Positions 1 to 7,703 are shown, counted from the stretch's first letter. The stretch: DNA of 8,213 nucleotides from Fulvivirga aurantia (GCF_009711475.1 NZ_SMMD01000783.1:1-8213); one strand, 5' to 3'. Numbers and translations: made by a program. Notes: generated from the sequence alone by a model not told the origin.

Positions 1-755
1 AATTTTTTTCTGTATTTGAGTAATTCCTGACCGGATAAGTTAATTGTTTTTATAACCTCTTTATCTTCCAGCTGAGCCATTTCCGCACCTTTAAAATCGA
101 TGATGGCTGAGTGCCCGTTGTAATCTATGCCTGATCCATCGCTACCCACCCGATTTAGTCCAGCGCTGTAGCACAGATTTTCTACCGCTCTAGCTTTAAG
201 CAAAATATCCCATGCACTTACGCGGGCGGCAGGCCAGTTGGCTACGAATAATACAAGGTCAAAATTCATGCGGTGCAGGTCAGTGATGTAATTATTTCTG
301 CTCCAAACAGGAAAACGCAAATCGTAGCAGACCAAAGGAAAAATGCGCCACCCTTTCCATTCTACTATCAGCTTTTGATCACCTCCGGAAAAATGGTCAT
401 TTTCATTAGCCATTCTAAAAAGATGGCGCTTATCGTAGGTATGATACTGACCATCCGGCTGCATAAAAATAAGTCGATTGTAGTGTTTATCTCCTTCTTT
501 AATAATCACACTGCCCGTTATGGCTGCTTTAGTTTGTTCAGCCATTTGTTTCATCCACTTAAAGGTGGTGAAATTCATGGGTTCAGCCAGCTTTTCCGAC
601 TCCATGCTAAAACCGGTCGAAAACATTTCAGGTAAAATGATAAGATCAGTCTGCTCCTCTATCTGCCAGATTTTCTCTTCAAACATGGCGAGGTTAGCAG
701 CCGTATTTTGCCAGTAAAGCTCTGATTGTATGAGTGTAATTTTTAAATCTTGCAT
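1..755 (-). CDS. yafV: Omega-amidase of the nitrilase superfamily (YafV-like), 3' end cut by window edge
   Basis: Starting from ATG at 755, 251 codons are open to the window edge with no stop. The family is usually about 256 residues, so only a few C-terminal residues are missing. The nitrilase triad is visible: Glu43 in LPEMFSTGF, Lys109 in YDKRHLF and Cys143 in LVCYDLRFP. The RFPVWSR and LFVANWPAAR segments are typical of the YafV/Nit2 branch. Family knowledge: these cytoplasmic enzymes hydrolyse 2-oxoglutaramate (and 2-oxosuccinamate) to the 2-oxo acid and ammonia, removing the product of glutamine transamination. The start lies 13 nt inside the 3' end of the upstream transaminase gene, so translation is probably coupled. 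The transaminase partner supports the omega-amidase call over other C-N hydrolases. No signal peptide is seen. Confidence 0.9.
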   Translation of the reverse strand, partial: MQDLKITLIQSELYWQNTAANLAMFEEKIWQIEEQTDLIILPEMFSTGFSMESEKLAEPMNFTTFKWMKQMAEQTKAAITGSVIIKEGDKHYNRLIFMQPDGQYHTYDKRHLFRMANENDHFSGGDQKLIVEWKGWRIFPLVCYDLRFPVWSRNNYITDLHRMNFDLVLFVANWPAARVSAWDILLKARAVENLCYSAGLNRVGSDGSGIDYNGHSAIIDFKGAEMAQLEDKEVIKTINLSGQELLKYRKK

Positions 756-1888
756 AGTATGCCGGTTGCTTTTTCTAGTGTTTCTTCAGATTTGGCAAAG
801 CAAAACCTCAAAACACCATTGTCGTTCTCATTTTCATAAAATGCAGAAGTGGGGATTGAGGCCACGCCAAATTCTTTAGTGAGGTGCTCAGCCATTTCTT
901 TCTCAGGCATATCAGCTACTTGTTTGTATGACAGTAACTGAAAGTAAGTGCCATGGCAAGGCAATACTTCAAACCGACTGTCTTTGAGTCTGTTTACAAA
1001 AAAGTCTCTTTTTTTCTGATAGAAAGAGCCGAGATTTAGATAATTCGTTTCCTCCGTCATATACTCAGCCAGTGCATGTTGAACGGGTGTATTGACACTA
1101 AACGTAAGATACTGATGTATCTTTCTGATTTCTGCAGTAAGATTTGCCGGAGCTACTGCATAACCTACCTTCCAACCTGTAGCATGAAACGTCTTGCCAA
1201 AGGAAAATATAGCTACACTTCTGGCAGCTAATTCCGGGTATCGTAATACGCTCTCATGCTTTACATTATCAAATGTGATACGTTCATAAACTTCATCACT
1301 TATCAAGAAAAGCTCATTCTCAAGTACCACCTTTTGTAAAGAAAGCATGTCTTTCTCCGAAAGTGTGGCACCCGTTGGATTATGCGGAGTATTGATAATA
1401 ATTAAAGTGGTCTTTTTGCTAATAATTCTTTCCACCTTTGTCCAGTCGATAGCGTAAGATGGGGCCTGTAAAGCAATATGAACGGGTTTACCTCCCGCTA
1501 GTCTTACAGCAGGTGCGTAGCTGTCATAAGCAGGATCGAATATGATGACTTCATCTCCGGGTTTTACGATAGCAGATATCGATGCAAATAATGCTTCTGT
1601 TGCCCCGGAAGTGACCGTAATGTCAGACTCAAAGTCTACTTCATAGTTGTAAGAGTCATCAATGACTTTGGCAATGGTTTTTCTTAGAGAGGGTAAGCCG
1701 GGCATCGGGGCATATTGATTATGCCCATTTTGCATGTTTCTGTTGACTAAACCTATGAGCTCAGATGAAACGGGAAAATCGGGGAAGCCTTGAGATAGGT
1801 TGATGGCTCCATGATCAGCTGCCATTTTAGACATCACAGCGAAAATCGAGGTGCTGCTGGTTGGTAATTTAGACTCTATAGAAAGCAA
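743..1888 (-). CDS. ybdL: PLP-dependent methionine/glutamine-type aminotransferase (YbdL-like)
   Basis: 381-residue class I/II (fold type I) aminotransferase closely resembling E. coli YbdL along its whole length: SKLP near residue 6, INLSQGFPDFP at 29-39, ANQYAP-like HNQYAP at 56-61, NTPHNPTGA at 166-174, SDEVYE at 197-202 and SFGKTFHATGWKVGY at 229-243. Lys232 is the Schiff-base lysine, Asp198 and Tyr201 contact PLP, and Arg361 should bind the substrate carboxylate. Family knowledge: YbdL/kynurenine-glutamine transaminase K-type enzymes use methionine, glutamine or aromatic amino acids with 2-oxo acid acceptors, including the methionine-salvage keto acid. The start codon is TTG at 1888. In frame upstream there is no ATG before the TAA, and the first internal ATG (residue 19) would remove conserved sequence. 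The gene overlaps the omega-amidase gene downstream by 13 nt. Confidence 0.93.
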   Translation of the reverse strand: MLSIESKLPTSSTSIFAVMSKMAADHGAINLSQGFPDFPVSSELIGLVNRNMQNGHNQYAPMPGLPSLRKTIAKVIDDSYNYEVDFESDITVTSGATEALFASISAIVKPGDEVIIFDPAYDSYAPAVRLAGGKPVHIALQAPSYAIDWTKVERIISKKTTLIIINTPHNPTGATLSEKDMLSLQKVVLENELFLISDEVYERITFDNVKHESVLRYPELAARSVAIFSFGKTFHATGWKVGYAVAPANLTAEIRKIHQYLTFSVNTPVQHALAEYMTEETNYLNLGSFYQKKRDFFVNRLKDSRFEVLPCHGTYFQLLSYKQVADMPEKEMAEHLTKEFGVASIPTSAFYENENDNGVLRFCFAKSEETLEKATGILCKI

Positions 1889-2164
1889 AATGATTGATTT
1901 ATTAGTTGATTGACAGAGTTAGCCAATAATTTGGTTTAAATCAAACACAGATTTGGTGAAAAAATTTTAATTTTTTTTGAACCGATCATGTAATATTTTA
2001 ACCGCTTAAATCAGCGATTTTTTTTAACTGAGGCCACATATTTTCAATATTAAATTCTTATCCCTGCAAAATCGCGTAAGATTAGAGCTGAAATTAATTC
2101 GAAATTTAAAATAAAATTCTGCAAATTGCGTGGCTAGTAAGATATAGTTATTGAAGTTGATTTG
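1889..2164. other. A/T-rich intergenic stretch upstream of the transaminase gene
   Basis: No credible coding region on either strand. Two T8 runs occur (about 1971-1978 and 2018-2025). The second follows a weak 4-bp inverted repeat, CGCT/AGCG at 2003-2016. I could not find a good TAnnTTTG-type promoter pointing left to drive the transaminase gene, although its promoter should lie here. Confidence 0.5.
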
Positions 2165-2344
2165 AAGGGACAAAGAAATACTCTTCTCTTGTACGAAATA
2201 AATTTCAACCTAAACCTAAAGTACAACTTAGAGAAGTGATCTACACGATAAAAAGTGTGGAAAAACATGATCGGCAAACGAGTCGGTCACGCGCTGAATT
2301 GCGCAACCTGTAAACCTGAAAGGGAGCCTTTGGCTCCCTTTTTT
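2165..2344 (+). ncRNA. Candidate structured small RNA ending in an intrinsic terminator
   Basis: On the plus strand the segment forms several hairpins in a row. CTTCTCTTGTAC (2183-2194) pairs with GTACAA and GAGAAG (2221-2226, 2231-2236), interrupted by a 4-nt bulge. CTACAC (2241-2246) pairs with GTGTGG (2255-2260). TGATCGGC (2268-2275) pairs with GTCGGTCA (2282-2289) using two G-U pairs. A GC-rich terminator with a U-run follows. A motif of the form CAACCT..AAACCT.AAAG occurs twice, near 2206-2221 and 2304-2322. It does not match tmRNA, RNase P RNA, SRP RNA or a riboswitch that I know. No plus-strand gene follows, so a leader role is unlikely. The 5' end is a guess, because no convincing promoter was found. 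The alternative is that this is simply the 3' trailer region of the minus-strand operon. Confidence 0.3.
2321..2344. terminator. Intrinsic terminator between the candidate RNA and the nitronate monooxygenase gene
   Basis: AGGGAGCC and GGCTCCCT form a perfect 8-bp stem with a TTT loop. On the plus strand the hairpin runs into six T residues, a strong terminator. On the minus strand it lies about 25 nt after the stop of the monooxygenase gene, where that operon's terminator is expected, but only three T residues follow. It may serve both directions; the plus direction is better formed. Confidence 0.8.
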
Positions 2345-2364
2345 ATTGGTACAAAATACATCTT

Positions 2365-3351
2365 TTAGTTTACTGAGCTTTGTTCTGCTACAGTATGATA
2401 TTCTTCAATTAAGCCTTCTACAATGGCTTTTACGGGCCTTATTTCTTTTACATATTCTATGGATGGGCCTGCACACCACAATGTTTTATAAGTCGCCCCA
2501 AAAGCCGCTTTTTCCAGTGATTTCATACCTTTATAGAAGGTGAGCATCTTGGCATACTTTTTTAAGGTTTTGTTTTTATTGAGTATGCGCTCAAGCCAAT
2601 TTTGGTCGGTGCCAATCTCCTGTACATAAGGAGTGTTAATTACCGTGCATGGTGTGCCGGATAATTTATTAGTCATCACTATGTCTTTTGCACCATAATC
2701 GACTATCGCTTGCTTATAATCTGTAGAAACGCCAGCTTCTGTTGTAGCGATAAAAGGTGAGCCCATTGAAATACCACAAGCTCCCAAATCAAGCATTTTT
2801 TTAAACTGCTGACCATTACCCACTCCACCGGCAGATATAACCGGTATATTACAGTTTTCTTTCAATAAAGGTATAAGCTCAGTGGGCTTCATCGGTCCTG
2901 CATGCCCTCCTGCTTCTGAGTTCACTGCGATAATGGCATCAGCACCCAGTGATTCTACCTTCTTTGCATATTTTACATCTGTAACGTCACAAAAAACTTT
3001 TATACCTACCTTGTGGCATTCGTTTATGATCCTTTCCGGACTTCCTAATGAGGTGATGATGAAATCGACTTTGAGGTTTATGCAAGTTTGCAGCTGCTCC
3101 TCAAGTCTGTAATTAGACTTGTTGGCAATCAAATTTATTCCGAAAGGGCCTTGAGCTTCTTTCTTAATTTTATTTAAAGCCTCCCTAAAAGCCTCGTCAG
3201 TACGATAGTTTAAGGCAGGAATAGCTCCGGTAATTCCAGCTTTGGTTGCTTCTATGGTCATTTCTGCATTTGATACCAAAAACATAGGGGCCATAATTAT
3301 TGGGTAATCGATACCCAGCATGTCGGTGAGTGCGGTTTTTATTTTATTCAT
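2365..3351 (-). CDS. Nitronate monooxygenase / 2-nitropropane dioxygenase family flavoprotein (FabK-like)
   Basis: 328-residue TIM-barrel FMN protein. Visible features are IIMAPM at 18-23 (first barrel strand), FGINLI at 70-75, NSEAGGHAG at 144-152 with His150 at the position of the nitronate monooxygenase catalytic His, and the phosphate-binding region PVISAGGVGNG (170-180) followed by GISMGSPFIATTEA (193-206). Family knowledge: members oxidise alkyl nitronates, or act as enoyl-ACP reductases (FabK) or other flavin oxidoreductases, and sequence alone rarely fixes the substrate. No signal peptide, so cytoplasmic. The ATG at 3351 shares its A with the TAA stop of the upstream peptidase gene (TAATG), so translation is very probably coupled although the proteins act in different compartments. 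A FabK role is possible, but there are no fatty-acid genes nearby. Confidence 0.88.
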   Translation of the reverse strand: MNKIKTALTDMLGIDYPIIMAPMFLVSNAEMTIEATKAGITGAIPALNYRTDEAFREALNKIKKEAQGPFGINLIANKSNYRLEEQLQTCINLKVDFIITSLGSPERIINECHKVGIKVFCDVTDVKYAKKVESLGADAIIAVNSEAGGHAGPMKPTELIPLLKENCNIPVISAGGVGNGQQFKKMLDLGACGISMGSPFIATTEAGVSTDYKQAIVDYGAKDIVMTNKLSGTPCTVINTPYVQEIGTDQNWLERILNKNKTLKKYAKMLTFYKGMKSLEKAAFGATYKTLWCAGPSIEYVKEIRPVKAIVEGLIEEYHTVAEQSSVN

Positions 3352-4721
3352 TACAAACCATTTTTATCGATGAGGTAAACCAGAGATGTCATGGCGGCAG
3401 CGCCTAACTCAAGCTCACGTTTGTTTACCTTGTCAAAAGTATCAGAAGTTGTGTGATGGTAATTAAAATATCGCTGGCTATCTGGTTGCAAGCCAAAAAG
3501 TACCGTGCCTTGCTCTGCCAATGGGCCTATATCTGCACCACCACCAGGTTGAGAAAAATCATGTAATCCGTATGGCTCAAGCAGTACGCTCCAGGCTTTC
3601 AATTGTTGTTTTACCTCATCACCACCAGTGGTTCTAAATCCTCTTGGTGTAAAACCACCGCTGTCAGATTCTAAGGCCGCCACGTGTGTTTCTCCTTTTT
3701 CTTTGGCTATTTCAGCATATTTATTTCCACCACGCATGCCGTTTTCCTCATTCATAAACATGACTGCGCGTATGGTGTGATTGGGTTTGTAATTGAGTTC
3801 TTTCATAATCCGCAAGACTTCTATAGACTGTACACAGCCTGCTCCATCATCATGCGAGCCATCACCTAAATCCCACGAGTCTAAGTGGCCACCTACTACA
3901 ATATATTCGTTTGGTTTCGTAGAGCCTTTAAGCTCTCCAATTACATTGTAAGAAAGTACGTCTGGAAGCATTTCGCAGTGTGTTTCGAAATAAAATTCCA
4001 TATCGCTCTCCATCTCTAATGCCTGACTGAGTGTTTCAGCATCTATGGTGCTTATAGCCACCGCGGGAATTTTTGGCTGCTCATCACTATACCTTAAAGT
4101 ACCTGTGTGTGGCACATCGTCAATGTTAGAGGCCATAGATCTAACTACAACTCCTATAGCTCCATACTTTGCTGCTTCAGAGGCTCCATAGACACGCTGA
4201 TCAACAGCCCCTCCATAGGCTTTGAAGGTGTGAATTTGGGTTTGGTCAAATGGTCGGTTGAAGAAGACAATTTTGCCTTCCAGGTTCTTTTTACCCAGTT
4301 TTTCTAACGATTCGAAATCCTTGACCTCAACGATTTTACCCTGCACTCCCTGGGCACCTGTTCCTATAGAATTACCGATGGCACAAATGGTCATGTCCAT
4401 ATTGCCCAGCCTTTTTGAATTTACGACATGTGCTACTTCCTGTTTTCCGCGTACCCAATGAGGTACCATAACTTCCTGTAGGTATACGGTATCAAAACCA
4501 TACGCTATCATTTTTTGGCGACTCCACTCTACGGCAGCTGCAGCTTGTGGCGAGCCGCTTAATCGCCCACCAATTTCATTGCTGAGATAGTCAAGCATTT
4601 CGTATGACTCGCCTTTTGTAAGTGCCTGATTGTAAATTTTCCTAATCATAGCCTCATCTGATTGAGACTGTGCAGGATAATTTGCTATTAACAGGAGTAA
4701 TGAGATAAAAATATATTTCAT
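3351..4721 (-). CDS. Secreted M28-family zinc metallopeptidase (carboxypeptidase Q-like)
   Basis: 456 residues starting with ATG. Residues 1-20 look like a Sec signal peptide (hydrophobic ISLLLLIANYP, cleavage near AQS-QS) with no lipobox cysteine, so the product is likely periplasmic or secreted. A PA (protease-associated) insert occupies roughly 125-240. The M28 di-zinc site follows: His279 in GGHLDSWDLG, bridging Asp291 in SHDDGAG, Glu325/Glu326 in MNEENG (general base and ligand), Asp353 in ESDSGG and a His at 422/423 in YHHTTSDT. This arrangement matches carboxypeptidase Q/PGCP-like exopeptidases, which cleave dipeptides or N-terminal residues. It is first in a two-gene unit, overlapping the flavoprotein start. 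The 112-nt gap upstream separates it from the helicase gene and its terminator. The only promoter-like match there is weak (TTG-N17-TATTTTCA on the minus strand, 4790-4763). Confidence 0.92.
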   Translation of the reverse strand: MKYIFISLLLLIANYPAQSQSDEAMIRKIYNQALTKGESYEMLDYLSNEIGGRLSGSPQAAAAVEWSRQKMIAYGFDTVYLQEVMVPHWVRGKQEVAHVVNSKRLGNMDMTICAIGNSIGTGAQGVQGKIVEVKDFESLEKLGKKNLEGKIVFFNRPFDQTQIHTFKAYGGAVDQRVYGASEAAKYGAIGVVVRSMASNIDDVPHTGTLRYSDEQPKIPAVAISTIDAETLSQALEMESDMEFYFETHCEMLPDVLSYNVIGELKGSTKPNEYIVVGGHLDSWDLGDGSHDDGAGCVQSIEVLRIMKELNYKPNHTIRAVMFMNEENGMRGGNKYAEIAKEKGETHVAALESDSGGFTPRGFRTTGGDEVKQQLKAWSVLLEPYGLHDFSQPGGGADIGPLAEQGTVLFGLQPDSQRYFNYHHTTSDTFDKVNKRELELGAAAMTSLVYLIDKNGL

Positions 4722-4810
4722 GTTATATTAAATGAAGGTTTTAATTGTAAAATCAATTCTGATGAAAATAAGGATTAATTCTAAAAGCAACGGGAGACAA
4801 TAATTTTTTT

Positions 4811-4851
4811 ATGAAAAAGGAGGTAAAATCGGCCTATCGTCTCCTCCTTTT
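4811..4851 (-). terminator. Intrinsic terminator overlapping the end of the helicase gene
   Basis: Read on the minus strand, AAAAGGAGG (4851-4843), inside the last arginine codons, pairs with CCTCCTTTT (4823-4815). The loop of 19 nt carries the TAG stop, and a short T-run with an A/T-rich stretch follows. Using the poly-arginine codons as the left arm of the hairpin is a compact arrangement. The U-run is only moderate, so efficiency is uncertain. Confidence 0.5.
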
Positions 4852-6135
4852 ATTCTTTACAGGCTTCCTCTTTTTATCGTCTCTAAACTTTCTCTTTTTT
4901 TCGTGAAAAGCACCTTTAAAATTAGGGTCATTTTTTCTTTTGATCTGATCAAGTTCAAAATCAATTTCTCGTTGCTCGTTGCGATCGGTGGGAGCTACTT
5001 CAACTTCGGCCGGCAGCTTTTCTTCTGGTATTTGTTGCTGTATGAGTTTACTGATGTTCCCAATGTGATGCATCTCAGCTTTGTTGGCAAAAGTTATGGC
5101 GATCCCATCATTTTCGGCCCGACCTGTACGCCCAATTCTGTGTACATAATCTTCGTAGATAATAGGAACGTCAAAGTTAATTACATGAGTAACCATGCTT
5201 ATATCAATACCACGAGCGGTAACATCTGTACTCACCAGAATACGTAATTCACCTTCCCTAAACTGGTTGATAGCATTGATTCTGCTATTCTGGCCTTTGT
5301 TGCCATGGATAACCCGCACCGGGCCGAGGCCTTTTCTCTCTAAATATTTAAACACATTGTCGGCCGTGGTTTTCGTTTTGGTAAAAACCATAATCCTGCT
5401 TAACTCTTCATTTTGAAGAAGGTGTTCTAAGAACCTGATTTTAGTTTTTACATTAGGCACCTGATATAACACCTGATCAATTGTGCTTACGGTAGAGGCT
5501 TGAGGAGTAACTTCTGCCACTTCAGGAAACTCTAAAAACTCTTCAGAAAGTTTTACCACTTTCTCCGGCATGGTAGCAGAAAAGAGGAGGTTTTGGCGCT
5601 TAACAGGAATAACCTCTAGTATCTTTCTTATCTGAGGCATAAAACCCATGTCCATCATCTTATCTGCCTCATCTAATACCAATGTTTTTATCTGTTTGGT
5701 ATTTATATGACCTTTAAGGTAAATATCCATAAAACGGCCTGGTGTTGCCAATAGAATATCAACCCCGGCTTCAATTTGTTCAATCTGTGTTTTGGGGCCT
5801 ATACCACCATAAACTGCCACATGCCTCAGGTCAGTATATTTGGCAAGCTCTTTTACATTTTGCTCTATTTGAAGAATAAGCTCCCGTGTGGGTGCAACGA
5901 TCAGGGCTCGTGGGTCGTTGCCCTGGGCATATTTTACCTTCATCAAAATTGGTAATACAAAAGCGGCCGTTTTTCCCGTGCCGGTTTGGGCAACTCCCAT
6001 TACATCATGGCCTGCCGTGATCAGCGGAATGGCCTTTTCCTGTATAAGTGAAGGCTTTTGATAACCAAGGTCATCTATAGCGTTGAGTAGTTGTTTATTG
6101 AGTTTGAAATTTTCAAATGAAGGTGTAGCGTCCAT
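4834..6135 (-). CDS. DEAD-box ATP-dependent RNA helicase (RhlE-like)
   Basis: 433 residues from ATG at 6135 (numbering from there). The frame stays open up to a TTG at 6216, but the extra 27 residues are not helicase-like and that TTG lies upstream of the predicted transcription start, so I chose the ATG. Motifs in order: Q motif ending in Gln32, Walker A AQTGTGKT (49-56), PTREL (82-86), GG (110-111), TPGR (131-134), DEAD (155-158), SAT (186-188), STDVTARGID (302-311) and HRIGRTGR (332-339). The C-terminal tail from about 405 is strongly basic (KKRKFRDDKKRK, then RRRR), suited to non-specific RNA binding. Such proteins remodel RNA in ribosome assembly or mRNA turnover and often matter in the cold. 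It is divergent from the dihydroorotase gene, and its terminator overlaps its last codons. Assignment to RhlE rather than DeaD or SrmB rests on its short, simple architecture. Confidence 0.93.
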   Translation of the reverse strand: MDATPSFENFKLNKQLLNAIDDLGYQKPSLIQEKAIPLITAGHDVMGVAQTGTGKTAAFVLPILMKVKYAQGNDPRALIVAPTRELILQIEQNVKELAKYTDLRHVAVYGGIGPKTQIEQIEAGVDILLATPGRFMDIYLKGHINTKQIKTLVLDEADKMMDMGFMPQIRKILEVIPVKRQNLLFSATMPEKVVKLSEEFLEFPEVAEVTPQASTVSTIDQVLYQVPNVKTKIRFLEHLLQNEELSRIMVFTKTKTTADNVFKYLERKGLGPVRVIHGNKGQNSRINAINQFREGELRILVSTDVTARGIDISMVTHVINFDVPIIYEDYVHRIGRTGRAENDGIAITFANKAEMHHIGNISKLIQQQIPEEKLPAEVEVAPTDRNEQREIDFELDQIKRKNDPNFKGAFHEKKRKFRDDKKRKPVKNKRRRR

Positions 6136-6151
6136 AAATTTTGTGCAATGC

Positions 6152-6182
6152 TTGTCCCTTGGCTGGGAAACAGTGAAATTTG
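6152..6182 (+). promoter_or_regulatory. Candidate Bacteroidetes-type promoter for the dihydroorotase gene
   Basis: TTG at 6152-6154, a 20-nt spacer and GAAATTTG at 6175-6182, one mismatch from the TAnnTTTG -7 element. Predicted transcription would begin near 6188, giving a leader of about 35 nt before the ATG at 6223. Confidence 0.4.
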
Positions 6183-6189
6183 ATGCTAG

Positions 6190-6221
6190 TAAATGTATGG
6201 TAGTCCTCAATAGCAATCAAA
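6190..6221 (-). promoter_or_regulatory. Candidate Bacteroidetes-type promoter for the helicase gene
   Basis: On the minus strand TTTG (6221-6218), a 20-nt spacer and TACATTTA (6197-6190), one mismatch from TAnnTTTG. Transcription would start near 6184, about 50 nt before the ATG at 6135 and downstream of the alternative TTG start at 6216. Confidence 0.4.
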
Positions 6222-6222
6222 T

Positions 6223-7560
6223 ATGAAAACCACTTTAATAACTCAGGCAAAGATAGTAAATGAAGGCAAGCAATTTATCGGTGATGTACTCATAAGAGGT
6301 CAGATTATCGATAAAATCGGTGATGACTTGTCCGGAGAAGAGGCTGACGAAGTGATTGATGCTAAAGGTAAATTACTTTTGCCGGGAGTAATTGATGATC
6401 AGGTACATTTTAGAGAGCCCGGCCTTACACACAAAGCTACTATTTATACCGAGGCAAAAGCTGCCGTGGCTGGAGGTATCACTTCTTTTATGGAAATGCC
6501 TAACACAGTGCCCAATGCATTGACACAAGAGCTTTTAGAAGATAAATATGAGATTGCCAAAAAGGACTCCCTGGCAAATTATTCATTTTTTATGGGAGCC
6601 TCTAATGATAACCTTGAGGAGGTTTTGAAAACCAACCCAAAAAATGTGTGCGGTGTAAAAGTATTTATGGGTTCCTCTACGGGTAACATGTTGGTAGATC
6701 AGGAAGAAACGTTGGAAGGCCTTTTTTCTAAAGTACCTATGTTGATAGCTACACATTGTGAAGATGAAGATACGATAAGAAGAAACACAGCAATATATAA
6801 AGAAAAGTATGGCGAAGATGTGCCTATCAAATGTCACCCTGAAATCAGGAGCGAGGAGGCATGTTATAAGTCCTCATCTCTTGCCGTGTCATTGGCCAAA
6901 AAACATAATGCCAGACTGCATATTTTGCATATAAGCACTGCTAAGGAGACTGAGCTTTTTGATAATAGTAAGCCTTTGTCAGAAAAACGCATAACTGCAG
7001 AAGCTTGTATTCACCACCTGTGGTTTGACGATAGCTATTATGAAACCAAAGGCACTCTAATAAAATGGAACCCTGCGGTAAAGACCGCTGCAGATAGAGA
7101 TGCCATTTTGCAAGCAGTATTGGATGATAAAATAGATGTAATTGCCACCGATCATGCTCCTCATACATCAGAAGAAAAGCAAAATAAATATTTCAGTGCA
7201 CCTTCAGGTGGCCCATTGGTACAGCATAGCTTGGTAGCTATGCTTGAGCTGGTAAAGCAGGGTAAAATTTCTGTAGAGCGCATGGTTGAGAAAATGAGTC
7301 ATAATCCTGCAATCTTATTTGAGATTGAAAAAAGAGGGTATATCAGAGAGGGTTACTATGCCGATCTTGTGTTGGTAGACCCGGAAAATGAATGGACTGT
7401 ATCAAAAGATAATGTACTGGCTAAATGTGGTTGGTCTCCTTTTGAAGGACAGTCATTCTCTTCGAAAATAACTCATACATTTGTTTCTGGCCACTTAGCG
7501 TATCAAGAAGGTCAGTTTGATGAGAGTAAGAAAGGGGAGAGATTGTCGTTTGATAGATAA
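6223..7560 (+). CDS. pyrC: Dihydroorotase
   Basis: 445-residue class I amidohydrolase that interconverts N-carbamoyl-L-aspartate and L-dihydroorotate in de novo pyrimidine synthesis; cytoplasmic. The metal site is readable: DDQVHFREPG (58-67) with His62, Lys146 in VKVFMGSST (expected carboxylated lysine), His178 in IATHCE, His236 in ILHIST and Asp310 in ATDHAPH. EMPNT (91-95) and RIKWNPA-like LIKWNPA (279-285) are also typical. The first His of the usual HxH pair is Gln60, a variant I recall from other Bacteroidetes dihydroorotases such as that of Porphyromonas gingivalis, so it is a clade trait and not damage. Conserved GWSPFEG lies at 403-409. The ATG is preceded by an A/T-rich leader. No clear terminator follows. 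It is not linked to other pyr genes. Confidence 0.95.
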   Translation: MKTTLITQAKIVNEGKQFIGDVLIRGQIIDKIGDDLSGEEADEVIDAKGKLLLPGVIDDQVHFREPGLTHKATIYTEAKAAVAGGITSFMEMPNTVPNALTQELLEDKYEIAKKDSLANYSFFMGASNDNLEEVLKTNPKNVCGVKVFMGSSTGNMLVDQEETLEGLFSKVPMLIATHCEDEDTIRRNTAIYKEKYGEDVPIKCHPEIRSEEACYKSSSLAVSLAKKHNARLHILHISTAKETELFDNSKPLSEKRITAEACIHHLWFDDSYYETKGTLIKWNPAVKTAADRDAILQAVLDDKIDVIATDHAPHTSEEKQNKYFSAPSGGPLVQHSLVAMLELVKQGKISVERMVEKMSHNPAILFEIEKRGYIREGYYADLVLVDPENEWTVSKDNVLAKCGWSPFEGQSFSSKITHTFVSGHLAYQEGQFDESKKGERLSFDR

Positions 7561-7672
7561 TGTAAGCAGCTGTCAGTTATCATTGGTTATTGCGAACGAA
7601 ATGAAGCAAGCATTGTTAGCCTAGAGATAATGGCAAACTCAATTGCTGAGAAAATATTTATTGGCATACTTG
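7561..7672. other. Intergenic stretch after pyrC with a probable dispersed-repeat fragment
   Basis: No coding region or convincing terminator. The core GCGAACGAAATGAAGC (7592-7607) resembles a dispersed repeat of the form CATTGCGAACGAAGTGAAGCAATC that I recall from intergenic DNA of Bacteroidetes and other phyla. Here it is degenerate at the ends. The identification is from memory and needs a search. Confidence 0.35.
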
Positions 7673-7703
7673 TTTGTAAATTACAGACTAGTATCTAAAT
7701 TTG
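7673..7703 (+). promoter_or_regulatory. Bacteroidetes-type promoter upstream of tRNA-His
   Basis: TTTG at 7673-7676, a 19-nt spacer and TAAATTTG at 7696-7703, an exact match to the -33/-7 elements of the Bacteroidetes primary sigma factor. Transcription would begin near 7710, about 175 nt before the tRNA. The transcript would therefore include the broken tRNA copies in its 5' leader. Confidence 0.6.

Noticed and set aside
273..717. Plus-strand frames of 120 and 65 codons opposite the omega-amidase gene
   Set aside because: The opposite strand encodes a full nitrilase-family protein with its catalytic triad; these frames are shadows of it.
2003..2025. Possible terminator CGCT/AGCG followed by T8
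   Set aside because: Only 4 bp of stem in A/T-rich DNA; too weak and with no transcript to end.
2267..2368. Plus-strand 33-codon reading frame starting ATG at 2267, with a CxxC
   Set aside because: It runs through the strong terminator at 2321-2344, so the transcript would end before the stop codon; the composition reflects hairpin arms, not protein.
6136..6216. 27-residue N-terminal extension of the helicase from TTG at 6216
   Set aside because: The extra residues show no helicase similarity, the ATG at 6135 fits the family start, and the predicted promoter places the transcript start downstream of 6216.
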